In this document: positions 10,490-23,052 of the stretch, one piece after another
Numbering within the stretch: the stretch's first letter is position 1
Layout of the letters: each line of letters opens with the position of its first letter
Made by a program: the position numbers and the translations under genes
The notes under the pieces: generated by a model
What the model was told of the DNA's origin: nothing
Seen by the model: only the letters and a program-made list of their open reading frames with translations
The model's database searches: none
From: Akanthomyces muscarius
Taxonomy: Eukaryota; Ascomycota; Sordariomycetes; Hypocreales; Cordycipitaceae
Assembly: GCF_028009165.1 (NCBI RefSeq)
Contig: NC_079246.1
Coordinates: forward strand, 1,116,001 to 1,180,000
DNA: 64,000 nucleotides
Reading direction: 5' to 3'

Positions 10490-13400
10490 ATGCGGTGAAC
10501 TTGCTAGGCGATGTTATTATTGATTGGATGTAAAAGTGGCTGATAGACCTGTAAATAGACGCAGACCGTTTCGAATGTGCGCAGTCCCAAAAGGAACTCG
10601 TGATAATTGCTCAAGCAAACAAACCCGCTCTCACGTGCTACTGGTCCAAAACTTGCCTGGAGTATTCTCCTGAAGATTCAATGGTCGATTGTGAGGTGAC
10701 CAATGATCAATGATAGGTAACTAGTAGACGCGGCATTGTCTCCCCACGTGTTGTAGACGGCGAACCGCCGGCGTCCGTGCCCGCGGAGCTCTCGGTGCGG
10801 TGAATATTGGCGAAACACGAGGACGGAAGGATGCGAAATTCAAAACTTGTGCTCATTGCTATTTTTTACTCTGACGGCATTACAATCATTGCATAGGCGT
10901 TTGGCCACCATGCCGCCGCGCGTTGTAGATGCATGGATGCGACAACGGCCTGACCAGGTGTGGGCCCGTTGCATAAAAAGACTGGCGACTCGACGAGCGA
11001 GTTTCACATCAGAAAGCGGGAAGTGGCAGGTAGTGGTAGAATGTGCGACATGAGCGACATCTGTTTTATGGACTTGTCGTGGTATTACAAAGCACTTGTT
11101 TTGAGGGACGGCTGAGAGGTTGGCGGGTTCACGGCTCAAGGTACAGACAGTAAGTAGTTGGACGGCGTTGGGATGGGGCGATGATGCAGAGTGCGCATGG
11201 ATCTGAGCTGCAATGCTGCAATGCAGTGCTGGATAGTGGCCCGTGACTATTTTTGGTGAGTGCATACGAGCTCTACAGTCGCTGTCGTGCTGTCCAACAG
11301 TCTTAGCCATCATTTGAAAGGATGATTCTCCATACAGAGGCCGCTGGACGGACCACGGCTCACCGGCTTGATTGTCGTAGGGCGTGTTGCGGTCGCGGCT
11401 AGGGCAAGCCAGTAGTTAGCCGGAAATGTCGACCATAATCTAACAAGTCGAGGGAGCAAGTCTGTCGGGAGTGTTGAGGTCTCTGACGTCTATATTGGCA
11501 CAATTGGTGCAGCAATCTTTCGGGCTGGCTTTTCAAGTCTCTGGTCTTAAACCTTCAGCCCTGGAGGGGGACATCCATCGGCACGTAGTTGCCGTTGGCG
11601 CATTCCAGGCTGGCAATTCCCCGCCCGGCCGCCGCCCTCTAGGACAGGCTAACAAAGAAGAGCATATTAGCGCATCTCCAGCTCGAAACAGTACATTTCT
11701 TGAGAGTGAGGAAAACAAGACTTGGTGCAGAGATGAGTCGGCTCCTGCTGTCGCACAAACGACGCGGATCACTGCCTTGCTTTGCCGTGCCGTGAAATCC
11801 GGGATCGCCCTGCCATGGTCCCCTCAAATTAGTTAGTAAAATGTCTGGCGTTGTCTTGATACGGGTACGGGAGTTTGGGCAGCCTCTCCCCGGGGGGCCT
11901 TTGTCTGCCAGCGCACGACTCGCTCGCCGGGCTATTTTCTTTGCTGGAGAGTCAGATCATTGTCGGCGCGGGGGTCATGTCCGGTGGTGGACTTGGTGTG
12001 CTACCTTATTAGTGTGTCTGAGCAGAAGCGTGCCGGCGAGCCGAGATCAAAAGCGAAATGTGACAGGGACTTTGCTGCGGCAGCGCGAGTGGCTTCATCC
12101 CTCACACTAGTTCGTTCTCGTCATTTCACTGCTTCGCGTGGCATTGCTGCCTTGGCAGCTTGGCAACTTGGGCAGTGCAAGATGCAAATACGATGAAGAG
12201 TGCAGGCCGATGCGGTCGTTGCACAAGATGGCTTGATGTCGGTGTGGCGGACCATGCAACAGGGCACGGGTTCCCAGCTGGGAGGGAGTCGGGGGGGACG
12301 CAACTGGCAACTGGCAAGATTGTGCCGAGCGAGGAGAAACTAGATGGAACTTGCTGGAGTTTATTATTCCATCTTGATAGCGAGTGGCAGAACTGGAGGC
12401 GGCACACGGCATCGACAGGGAGGGGATACCTGACTGGCATGACTGGTAGGACCCGCCAAGGAGGCGCTGGGGACTGACTGTCTTACTCAGGCGGCCGAGG
12501 CAGCGAACGCGCACTGCAACGTAAGGGATCTGGGTGACGTCTGCAGTGCGACAACTGATTGGGGCAAAATAAATGATTGAGAACTGGTGTCGTGCGGGTC
12601 AGCGTTTCTTGATTTTTCTCGATATTTGTCCAGTCATGAATTATTGCAGAAATGGTCATCAGCAGCCTGGGGACTGGGTCTCCCAAGCTGCTTGTCAACA
12701 GATGCAACTGTCTGCTGGCATAATACGCTGACAACGACACGCACTGAATGTCCCCGCCCGCCCGGTTAGCAGGGACGTCGTCACCAGTGCCAGTAATACG
12801 ATATATATATCCGTACCTGCCAACAGATAGGTCCCCAAGTACTGGACACTACCTTGCCTAAAATACATGCCTAGTAATATAGGCTACTTGTAGCTGCTAA
12901 ATTGTGCATAGGGACTTGCCGCTGTGACCCGAGCGTAAGGTATTGCCCCGTAGAGACATGGCGAGGCCAAATCACGAGCTTTTCGGTATTCGCCGTGCCG
13001 CCGTAATTCTGTCCCCTGCTCTTTCCTCAATCACAGAATCTTTTACAGATCTGCCGCTTGCGGATCCTGCTGGTGGCCTCTTTGCGCCTGTACCTACCGA
13101 GAAACACTGTTGGATCATACATCTCGCCAAGGCCGCCTGACAGGCCCTGACTAGGTACTTGTAGATGGGCTCCTTCAGACCTGTGCCATGTGGAGCCTGC
13201 TCGGCAGCCGCTGGCCGAGAGGGCCCCACCGTCCAGCCCAACTGTCCAGTGATTGTGCAGTGGCTGTTCAGTGGCTGTCCACTAACCTGCCGCCTGTTTG
13301 TTCCATCTTCCAGCGGCCTTCGCACCAATTTGGGGCCCTGGCACCTGGCCACCCGCTGTCCTGCAAGCCACCCACCGCCTGTGCCGACCGTGCCTGCTTT

Positions 13401-13752
13401 GCCAGCCAGGAGCCAGTGAGAACCAGTGAAACCCGTCAGCCCAGCACTTCCCCAGCACCAGAGACTCGCCTCTCCCCCCCGAAGGAACCCCCTCAGAGAC
13501 CCCCGTATTGGCCCGGGGCCCTTCTCGTCTCCTTCTAGACCCAGCCCCCCTCCCCCCAGTATTTCGATCATTTTCATCCATATCTATTCATTAAACATCA
13601 TCTCGCCGTCGATTCCGTCGCTGCCATCTCTCCTGCGCCTCCTCGCAGTTCGACTCGCAGCCGTCACTGGCATATATGCCTGCTTGAAGAGAGCCCGCCC
13701 GCCCGCCCGCCTGCTCGTCCGTCATCCGACCACCGACGACTCCTCCGGCGAC
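10490..13752. other. 3.3-kb gene-free region upstream of the OPT transporter
   Basis: No frame here resembles a known protein, and the frames on both strands show no splicing logic. The distal part is mixed sequence. The proximal 400 nt (about 13350-13750) is C/T-rich, including a GCCC-type run near 13698-13713, typical of a fungal 5' leader. A TATATATAT stretch lies near 12799-12810. It probably holds the thioesterase 3' end and a long promoter plus 5' UTR for the transporter. An unannotated noncoding transcript cannot be excluded. Confidence 0.5.
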
Positions 13753-16595
13753 ATGCGTGGCCACTCAGAGAAGCCCGTCGCCGTCTCCGAGACGGATGGC
13801 GAACACGACACCCACGTCCCGACACATCGCATCGACGAACTCGATGCCGAAAAATCAGAAGCAGAATCGAACGTCGTAAGTTGGTCCCGATGTCATGCGC
13901 ATTTTTCCAGGCCCTCGGCCAATCACCACGCTGAGATGCGACGTTTGCGCCATCATCGTTTGGAGAGGGAAAAAAAAAGAGTAAGCAGCAACGCTGACAA
14001 GTGTGTCTCTCTGCGTCTTAGCAGGAGCCCTTTTCGTACGAAGAAGACGACGACCGAGACTTGTCTAGCCATGTCAGAACCGATCTCAACGTCACCGAAG
14101 ATGACCTGCTCGAAGCCAAGGAGCTCGCCTCCCGCTACACCCTGGAGCAGGTCCGCGACATCATGGTACGAATCTACAGAACTCACTCGCGCGACCCCAA
14201 CTTTCCCACAGCCATTGTCCAAAAAATAAGCGCTTTCCTCGAGAATGAAGACGTCTTCAAGCATCCCGAGTTGCACCAGCACCTCATCTCCGAGATGAAA
14301 CTAGAGGCCGCCCTCGTCACATCAAACAGCCCCTACGCTGAAGTTCGCGCCGTTGTCAGCAATAAGGACGACCCCACGACGCCTTCGTCCACAATTCGAA
14401 GTTGGGCTATCGGTTTATTGTTCAGCGCCCTGCTCGCCTTCGTGAACCAGCTCTTCGACATTCGGCAACCTGCCATCCGTGTCATGGCCAATGTCGCCCA
14501 GCTGCTGGCTTATCCCATCGGCAAGGCCGCGGAGCGATGGCTTCCTGATGCAGGCTTCACCCTCTTTGGCATCCAGCACAGTCTGAACCCGGGGCCGTTT
14601 ACTCGCAAAGAGCATATGCTCATCACCATCATGGCCAACGTCGCCTACAATACGCCATATACCAACTACATTATTTGGGTGCAATATCTGCCGCAATATT
14701 TCAACCAGCCATACGCCGCTCATTTCGCCTACCAGATTCTCATCGCCCTCGCCACTAATTTCATCGGCTATGGAATGGCTGGCATCTGCCGCCGCTTCTT
14801 GGTCTACCCCTCGTACTGTGTCTGGCCCGCATCTCTCGTCACCATTGCCCTCAACACCGCTTTCCACACGCCTGGCAACCCACCCGTAATGGGGCCCTTC
14901 GGCAAGATCTGGCGCATTTCGCGGGCCAACTTTTTTTATATCATGTTTGGCGCCATGTTCATCTGGTTCTGGTTCCCCAACTACATCTTTACCTCGCTCT
15001 CCAAGTTCAACTGGATTAGTTGGATCTTGCCTCACCATCGCGATCTCAACGTCATTACTGGCATCAATAACGGCCTAGGCCTAAATCCTTTCCCTACCTG
15101 GGATTGGAACGTTCTGCTGTGGGATTCTGCTGACCCTCTAATGGTCCCCTTCTTCAGCACGTTGAACCGTTTCATCGGTGCCTTCATCTCCATGTGGATC
15201 GTCCTTGCTTTCTGGTACAAGAATGTCTACAACACGGGCTACCTGCCCATCAACACAAATCGCGTCTACGACAACACCGCCAAACTGTACAACATCTCTC
15301 GCGCCATCAACGACCGAGGCCATCTCGACCCCGACAAGTATGCCGCCTACTCGCCGCCTTTCCTCGGGGCGGGCAATGTTGTCATTTACATGTTCTTCTT
15401 TGGCATCTACACTTCGACGTTGACCTATGCCATTCTCTACCACAGCAACGAGATCTTTATGGGGTTCAAGGCCCTATTCAACAGCTTCCGCAAGAAGACA
15501 CCGCTGGAAGATAACCACGTCCTCGACGTGCACAACCGCCTGATGAAGTCGTACAAGGAAGTGCCCGAGTGGTGGTACATGCTGTGCCTGGTGGGTGCCA
15601 TTGCCCTTGGCGTCGGAGGCATTGCTGGCTGGGATACGCACACCTCGCCTGGTGTTGTATTTTACGGCCTGGCACTCTGTGTCGTGTTTGTCATCCCGGT
15701 CGGAATCATCAAGGCCATGACGGGTATCGAGGTGACGCTCAACGTCCTGGCCGAGTTCATTGGAGGCTCATGGGTTGACGGTAACGCGTTGGCCATGAAC
15801 TACTTCAAGTCGTTTGGATACGTCACCTGCGCTCACGCCGTCTGGTTCTCCAATGACTTGAAGCTCGCCCACTACGTCAAGATTCCGCCGCGCCAGACCT
15901 TTGCCGCTCAGATGATTGCCACCCTCGTCAGCACCGTCGTCTGCATCGGCGTCCTCAATTTCCAGATGACCAACATCCGCGCCGTGTGCACCGAGGATGC
16001 GCGCTACAAGCTCACCTGCCCCGGCGTCAACACCTTTTTTACCGCGTCGGTCCTCTGGGGTACGGTTGGCCCAAAGAAGATTTTTGGCCACCAGGGGCAA
16101 TACAGCGAGATGCTCGTCGGCTTTCCTCTGGGCGTCATTATAGTGGTGGTCTTTTGGTGCCTCAATAAGAAGTTTCCCCACTGGGCATGGACGCGTCAGA
16201 TTCACCCGGTTGCTATTATGTACGGCGGCATCGTTTGGGCTCCCTACAACATGTCGTATATTTGGCCCTCGGTGCCCATTGCCTATTTTTCGTGGATCTA
16301 TCTCAAATCCCGCTACGTCGGTCTTTGGTCCAAGGTACGTTTCCCCCCCCACAGTCTTGACACCGCGCCAGTATGCTAATTCCTTTCGCAGTACAATTTT
16401 GTTCTTTCCGCCGCCTGGTCATGTGGCATTGCCATTTCCGGCATCATCATCTTCTTCAGCCTGCAGTACACCGAAGTCGATTTTAACTGGTGGGGCAACC
16501 AGGTCTCGGAGCAGGGCTGCGAGGACGACTCGTGCAATTACAAGAATCTCGGCACCGGCGAGTACTTTGGCCCCCGCATAGGAGATTTCAATTGA
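13753..16595 (+). CDS. OPT-family oligopeptide transporter
   Basis: Exons 13753-13875, 14022-16334 and 16392-16595 give 879 residues, the normal size for fungal OPT proteins. These plasma-membrane proton symporters import small peptides such as tetra- and pentapeptides or glutathione; substrate cannot be told from sequence. The N-terminal ~120 residues are hydrophilic and acidic. Then come many hydrophobic segments with the family motifs NPGPFTRKEH (about residue 229; NPGPFxxKEH consensus) and KIPPR (about 661-665). The C-terminus NWWGNQVSEQGCEDDSCNY and the ending RIGDFN are also typical. The first intron ends in tagcag, a tandem NAGNAG acceptor that allows inclusion or loss of one Gln. The start is the first ATG in frame after a pyrimidine-rich leader. 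Confidence 0.96.
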
Positions 16596-17348
16596 TCTAC
16601 GACGAGAGTACTTTCTCGCTCTCCTTTCTACCTCATGGACATGATTTCGTTTATATATCACTGGAGTTTGTATTGTTTCTGCGTGGAAAACACTCTGGGA
16701 AGTTGACCTGACATTATTATTACCACTATTATACGCATTGGGAGTTGGGAAACATGTTTTGAAACTTGGCAACTGTAAATCTGGCTTTTTTTTGGTTGTT
16801 ATGGCATCTTTCTGAGTTTTTGGTTTTATTTGTATATATGGCATAAAGAGACAAGGTTGGCTTTTAAATGTCCCTTTCGCACACGCCAAGCGAAAGCGAA
16901 ACCTGAATAGAAAAAGGTGGAACATTATCCCTACTCCTCTCACCGATGGTCCTAAATGGTGTGTCGTTGCGTCAACAGAAAGACGCAGAGTCTACCCGCT
17001 GAGATGGGAGAGAGCCTCACCCTCGGCTCCGTAAATCATGGCACTCTGGTTGTGCAGAATGCGTACTTGCAATGGAAGAAAGCTGAAGATGAAGAATGAA
17101 AGAAAAAAAAAAAAAGAGATTTATGCAACTACTAAAAGTACACAATGTCATATCAACATACTGAAAAGAAAACACACATACACACACACACACGAGACAA
17201 GAAAGCAAGCGAAACAAATACATATCCACACGTACACGCATACACACACTCCTCCGAGTACAAAACAACAAGGGCTGGTATAGTCTTCTACTCCTCCTCC
17301 ATCAACCACCTCTCCCTATGAAAACGCCACAGGGTCTTCTTTTCAAAC
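16596..17348. other. Convergent 3' region between OPT and SAPS genes
   Basis: 753 nt between two stop codons, holding both 3' UTRs. The plus-strand side is T-rich; the other side has A-runs and a CA microsatellite. No gene seen. Confidence 0.6.
17171..17193. repeat. CA dinucleotide microsatellite
   Basis: An imperfect (CA)n tract, with further ACAC-rich sequence to about 17250. It lies in the probable 3' UTR of the SAPS-domain gene. Confidence 0.8.
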
Positions 17349-20300
17349 TCATTTGACATTGACAGCCTCATCATCGTCCACCTCTTCAATGCTCTCGCGG
17401 CGAATCCCCTCCTTAGCCTCGACCGGGCCGCCTTGACCATGGCCGTGTTCGCCCTCGCCCGCTGCGGGGACAACCACTTCACCCTCCTCCTCGTCGTCAT
17501 CGCCCACTTTTTCCGCCATCGTGGCCGAATCTGCCCGGGAGCCAAACGGCCACAGGCCGCTGAGGCCTCGCGCAGCCTCCTTCATGGGATTGACGGCTAG
17601 CGGTTTCAGGAGCACCTTGTCCGGTGTTGTCGACGAGGACGGCGTGTTGTCGGCGCCCTCTTTGGCACCGCTGCCACCGCCACTCTTTTCCTCCTCCGCC
17701 ATGGCAAAGTCGCCAAACTCCTCGTCATCAGAGTCGTCCGGGTCGCCGGTGCCCGGTGCCCGGCCCACGACGTCGCGCCACCACCCGCCGCGGCTGTCCC
17801 TCTGGGGCTCGTCCTCATCTAGGTCGTCGTCAAGGTCATCATCGTCAACGTCGGCAAAGGGATCCGCTGCGTTGCGTCCCTCGTCGCCGTCCACATCATC
17901 GTCATCATCGTCATCCTCGTCGTCAAAACCATTGTATGAGCCGCCAAAAGCCGCGCTATCTTGACTGTTCTTCTGATGCATAGCCAGCCTCGCCGCGAGC
18001 TGCAGCCGGGCGCGCGATGGCGGAATGTTCAGTGGCGGAGGCGGCGGTGGCGGCGGCGGTATTGACGGCGGGTCGAGAGAGCCACCTTGCTCGCCGTAGG
18101 AGCGAAACTAAAGGATTGCTGTTAGCAGCCAGCACCAAACAAAGCCTTGACTAGGCGGACAAAGCAACACAGATCCGTTCAAGCGCTGCGGTATTCAGTA
18201 CCCCCCATATTCTACCCATATTTGTACAAAAAGTTGCCATGCCCTCGGTAGATCTCGGCAACTGTGCGAAGATGCCAAGATCTTGGCCAGTCCAATTTAG
18301 AGCTCTTTCTTGTGTCTATGGCTCATAATTCCATCTCCTCGTCATCATCGTTATCCATATATAGAGGCCTATCGCCAAAATATCCTCGCATGTGGGGGAG
18401 TCCATCTTTGTAAAAGATATCGGGCCTGCCAGAATCGCCCGCCGCCTCCGGATCTGTGATGTCTCTGTCTCGAGCCGGTTCCTCACTTACCTCGGTGTTG
18501 ACATCCTCATCTTCTCCTTCCCCGTCATCGTCGTCTTCGTCGCTGCTGCTTCCAAACCCGGATATTAATGTTCCTCCGCTAATCGCAAACGGTCCTATAC
18601 CGCTACCACTGTTGTCACTGAGTTCCATGCCACCATTCAAGCCAGCTTCCGCCAATGCGGTGGCGCCTGCTGGAGTGTTGCTGAGGCCCGTAAGACCGCC
18701 GATACCGCCAGCGCCAATGCTGCCACGGTGGCCAAGCGCCACTTCGGGCCGCACGCCACCCAGGATGGCATTGTCCCGCTCACGGGTTTCTGCGAGCGCG
18801 CCCTCAACGTAGTTAATCCAGCCTGCGCTCATCACCTTGTCTAAAACAGTCTCGGAGAGCAGCTCGGGCGGATGTCTCTCAGTAAACTTGACAACCTCCT
18901 CAGCAATCAAGGTGAGATGACCCATGTAGCCCATGCGGGTCTTGGTCTTGGCCTGGGACTCGTCACTAGCTTGCTGGCCGTCGATGATGGCGGTTGTGAT
19001 GTCAGCGGCTTCAAAGAGAGATACAGCCAAAGTAGGGTTGTAGCCTCGGTCCATAGGGCCATTGAATACTTGCTGGACGACATCGTACACGACGTTGTGC
19101 AAAAAGTTGTTCCATGGGTATTTAAAGAAAAATGACTGCAGCGTGTCAGTAATAGCAAGGCAACAGCGCGACGATGAAATGAGCCTACCAAGATGGCGGG
19201 AACAACACGGTGCTCAACGAACTGCTGCTTCAGGTAGTCTCCAACAACCGGTTCGCCCGGCATGTCGAGCTCTGGCGCAGGTGGTACCTCGGGAACGTGG
19301 GCAATGGTAATTTCAGCCGCTTCTACCGACTCGCTGGTTGGTCGTGCATCATCCTCTAAAGTTGGTGTAGCCCCGACGGGTGGCTCCGGGGCAGGCGGTG
19401 CGGAAAACAGTGGTGCGGGGGTATCTTCGGGGTGTGGTGAAAGTGCTCGAACCACAGAAAAGGTGTCGTTGGGAGAGGCGACATCTAATTTACTGGTGTC
19501 TCTGGTAATGCTTTCAACAGCTGCGGCAGAGCTCTCCGCTCTCGTCTCCTTCTCTTCTTTCGTTCCGGAGCTTTCGGAGACTGCTGGCTGTTCAGGTTCG
19601 GGGGTTGTTGACGAGGCAGCTGGTTTGTCAAGCTCGGCAAATGGCGCTTTACTGGGTGATAGGGGGGCAACGACAAGCTCAGGGTTCTCGTATTGCTGTT
19701 CCTTGCCCTTGGTCGCATCCAGTTTCGGGGATGTCAGTGGCTCGTCAACGAATTCATCGTCGTCTCTCAACGCTACAATAGTCGACTTTTCTTCTTGTTT
19801 CTGAGTTCCTTCGGTCGCGGCATCAACTTCTTCGAAGCCATCCTCATTAGGGTTTGTGACCTCGAGACGTCTGCCTTGCTCGGGGATTCCCTGACGTATC
19901 GTCAGATGTTCACCGGCAGCCTCTTCTTCGTGTGCAGGGGCCAGGAGACCAGCGTCTCTCATGCGCTGGCGTTCCAAATCGCGCGCGGCAATCAGTTGCT
20001 CCGAGCCATTTTCGTTGAGGAGGCCCATATTGCTGCAGTGCAGAAGTTCCGCCATGAGTTCGCAAGTCTTGAAGCGGTCGAATCCCAGCGGCTCTAATTT
20101 TTCGCCAAATGTTGACGCGATACCATTGCCCTGCGCAGGGCCCTCCATTATCAGGCTCATGAAATTCGGCACATTGTCTGCAAAAAGACGAAGAAGAGTG
20201 CCAAGGTAAATGGGATCACGGCTGGAAGGCTCGTTTTCAGCCTCGGCAAGGACATCAGGATCGTAGTCGGAATTATTCTTGCGAATGACTTCAATGATGA

Positions 20301-21216
20301 TGCCAACGCCGACCGTGAGGGGGTTGCCGCCGTGGAGCATGTAGCTAACCAGCTGCTGGACGCACTCCTTGGACACCAATTGGCGGGTGAGCTCGTTGGG
20401 CCCGATGCATTGCTGTTCGTTTTGTGATGCGTTGGCGGAAATAGTGATGATGGCTTTGATGAAGTCGCCGGCGGCGGTCTGGACGACCCAGGAGTGCTCG
20501 GGACTGATAAAGGAGAGGAGCGTCGAGATGATGTCTTTCGAGTAGAGCCACTCGACAATGCCGTGGCCGCCTTCAGTACGGTCCATGGCAATAATCTTAA
20601 GAAGCAGGTCCATAATCATGGGGCATTCAACATGTCTCAGCATGTCGGGGACGGCATCGGGGAGGGTCCGGAGCAGCTCGATCATCTCCTCGGTCTTCTT
20701 CTCAAAGAGCGATTCGTTGACCTTGGTAAAGTAGCTGGCCTGGAGAGGGTCGAGGGGCGCGGGTCGGGACAAGAAGTTCCAAAACGCCTTGATCAGCTGT
20801 TTGTTATCGGTGAGGGACTCGTAGATGGACCAGGTGTCGGAGCTCAGAACCTCGCAGGCGACGAGGGCGTAGCGGTTGCGCCTCTTTTCTTGTTCTTCGT
20901 CATCATTCTCGGCCGAGTCGGTGTTGCGCGAGGATGCACGAGGACGCGAAAAGGGAATGAGGCGGTTCCTGCCTCTCTGGTCCTCTTCATTTTCCTGGGG
21001 CGTCGCAAAAGTCTCGAGCTTGGGGGCGACGACGTATTCGAGCAGGCGCTTGAGGATGTCATCTTGGCGGAGATACTCAATGAGCTTGGAGTTGTGCTGC
21101 TTAAGCTCCTGGATGAGATCGCTCTCGTCAAGCAGCTCCTCGAGGGCAAAGTCGGGCTTGTCGAGGATGGTATCGATGGTGGAGATGTTGGCGTAGCCGC
21201 CAAATCTCCAAAACAT
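17349..21216 (-). CDS. SAPS-domain protein, Sit4/PP6-type phosphatase regulatory subunit
   Basis: Three exons on the minus strand, 21216-19189, 19135-18491 and 18107-17349, give 1143 residues. The family (yeast Sap155/185/190, fission yeast ekc1) binds the PP2A-like phosphatase Sit4/PP6 and controls G1, TOR and stress signalling. The start MFWRFGGYANISTIDTILDK is diagnostic and is followed by the helical SAPS repeat region to about residue 430. A long acidic Ser/Pro linker follows, then SFFFKYPWNNFLHNVVYDVV in exon 2 and the proline run PPSIPPPPPPPPPLNIPPSR with an acidic tail in exon 3. The second intron is long (383 nt) for this genome. It begins with a perfect GTAAGT after DEDVNTE, and its first 168 nt stay open in frame to a TGA/TAA-type stop at 18323, so a second C-terminus is possible. 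Confidence 0.93.
18108..18490 (-). other. Long intron of the SAPS gene with an in-frame retained-tail option
   Basis: The donor is GTAAGT and the acceptor TTTAG. If not removed, reading continues through about 55 acidic codons (VSEEPARDRDITDPEAAGDS onward, ending MDNDDDEEMEL) to a stop at 18325-18323. Removal joins DVNTE to FRSYGEQG and the family-typical proline run, so removal is taken as the main form. Confidence 0.6.
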
Positions 21217-23052
21217 GGTGACGGTTCGCTACCTCTGCAGGCGGCGCCGGGGCAAGCTGGAGCGAGCGCCGGCGGGGGAAGAGCAAAGAGCAGAAGCTGC
21301 CGGTCGTATCGGACGAGGGCTGCTGCTGCTGCTGGGGCTCGCAGAAGCGATGGCGTCGGGATCAGGGGAGGCGGCAGGACGCAGTCTGCTGGGCGGGCAT
21401 TCGGCTCGACACGAGGGTGATGGCGTGGCGGGCTGGGTCCAAAGGGGTGCAGGCAGGGATGGCGACAAAGGCACAGGCAAAGCGGCGTGAGTCTGCTCGC
21501 GAAAAGGCACAGCGGGAGGGCCGTCTAGATCATCCCGGGAAGCGTCGATGGCCGCCGGAAAAGATGGGAGGCTGGTTGATGGCGGTGCGGCGCGCGACGA
21601 GATGGGTGTCGCGTGCGTAAGGCGGTTTCCTGGAGGGGGAAGGGGGATTGTGGTGAGGAAGCTGGCAAAGCTGGCCGAGCGAAGGGGAATCTGAAGGCAC
21701 GCCCAGTCGTGGGGACTGGAGACTGGAGAATGTGCTGCAAGTTGGCAGAAGCCGACAGAAGGTTGGCAAGTGCTGTACCTACCTACCTAGGCTGGCCTGT
21801 GCTGGCCAGTGCTGGCCTGGGGAAGGCAGCTCGGAAGCCTGCTTCAGGGCATCCAGCGCACACCAGGGCTAAATAATGGGGCTCACAGTGGGTGCCATTG
21901 CGCCAAACAACCCGGGCACAGCGCATCCGTCACCACAGCCAAGAGCGCTCACAGGCAAGGGCCTGTGCTGAAGCTTGAAGGAGGGGTGCTTTTTGCCACG
22001 ACTGGCCCTGATCGTGCTCTTTCGCTTACGCTTTAGAAGGCAACTTACTGCCCAAAATTGCGTATTCATCTCTAAAAATACATCTCAAAGAACACTAATC
22101 AATAGCCATATGGGTGCTATATAATAAAATAAAGCAAAAAACATATCCGGCAGAGAACAACGCATCTCCATCGCAAGCTGTTAGGCTGCCTTCCCCTATT
22201 CAGGCACCATCGGCGCCGCTAAAAAGCCTTCATTTATTCTTAGCACAGCGCCCGCCTTTCCTCTTCTGGTGGACTTTTGCATCTCCATCCCCTGTACGGA
22301 TACCCTGCCAGCGCATTGCCTGCACGTGGCAGTGGAAGCGCTTGTCCGAGCCACGCGAAACACCACCGGTCGGCATCCTGCTTGTTTCTAACATGTCAGT
22401 ATTTTTTTTGTCTCTTGTATCACCTTTATTTTTGCCCCCTGTCCATTATTATGCAATTTGCCAATCTCAGCATCTTTATACAAATTTCCCCATGCGCTCT
22501 CATCTGGCCGCGCACAGTCTCCGCGCTTGATTTGAAACACTGGCAGCCGCCCCACAGACCAAGTTGAGCCTTCGATTGAGACCTCATCAGGGCAGCTCCA
22601 TCAACAGGACTTGCAATTCCAAATGTAAGCTGCTCGACTTCTGTCAACATGAAAGTGACAACTTTTTTCCCCGAAGAGATGTATGTCCCTCTCTCGTAAC
22701 AGGGTACCGATTCTCTCAGTGATTCGTGTGCCCGTGCTGTTCCGTCACCCTTGCGCCACTTGTCATCCGTGACGGCCCATGTCTATTTCGTATACCGCGG
22801 GCCGCGAAACTTGGAAGTCCAATTTCGTAAACACCTGATAAAATACCGGCATTTCTAGGCTCTCTTATATTGAAAGTCAGATGTCTACGGTGGAGGCAGG
22901 GCTCCTCGATAGCCGGCGTCTCCCAAACAGTGCAGGCACGTATACATACATGAACACATTACGAAGGAAAAGATTATGCATTGTAAATCAAAGTCGCTAC
23001 CCAAGTTTCTATGCATTGTTAGAACCGTCTATGTATACAGGGCATTCCGCTC
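21217..23052. other. 1.8-kb gene-free interval (SAPS promoter, TFIP11 3' side)
   Basis: Upstream of the SAPS gene and downstream of the TFIP11-like gene, both on the minus strand. Contains a short run of near-repeats (CTGGCC spaced 9-10 nt, about 21790-21817) and a CT-rich stretch around 22370-22440. No convincing coding frame. Confidence 0.55.

Noticed and set aside
12972..13577. 201-codon minus-strand frame in the OPT leader
   Set aside because: Low-complexity Gly/Arg translation of a C/T-rich 5' leader, with no domain or splicing support.
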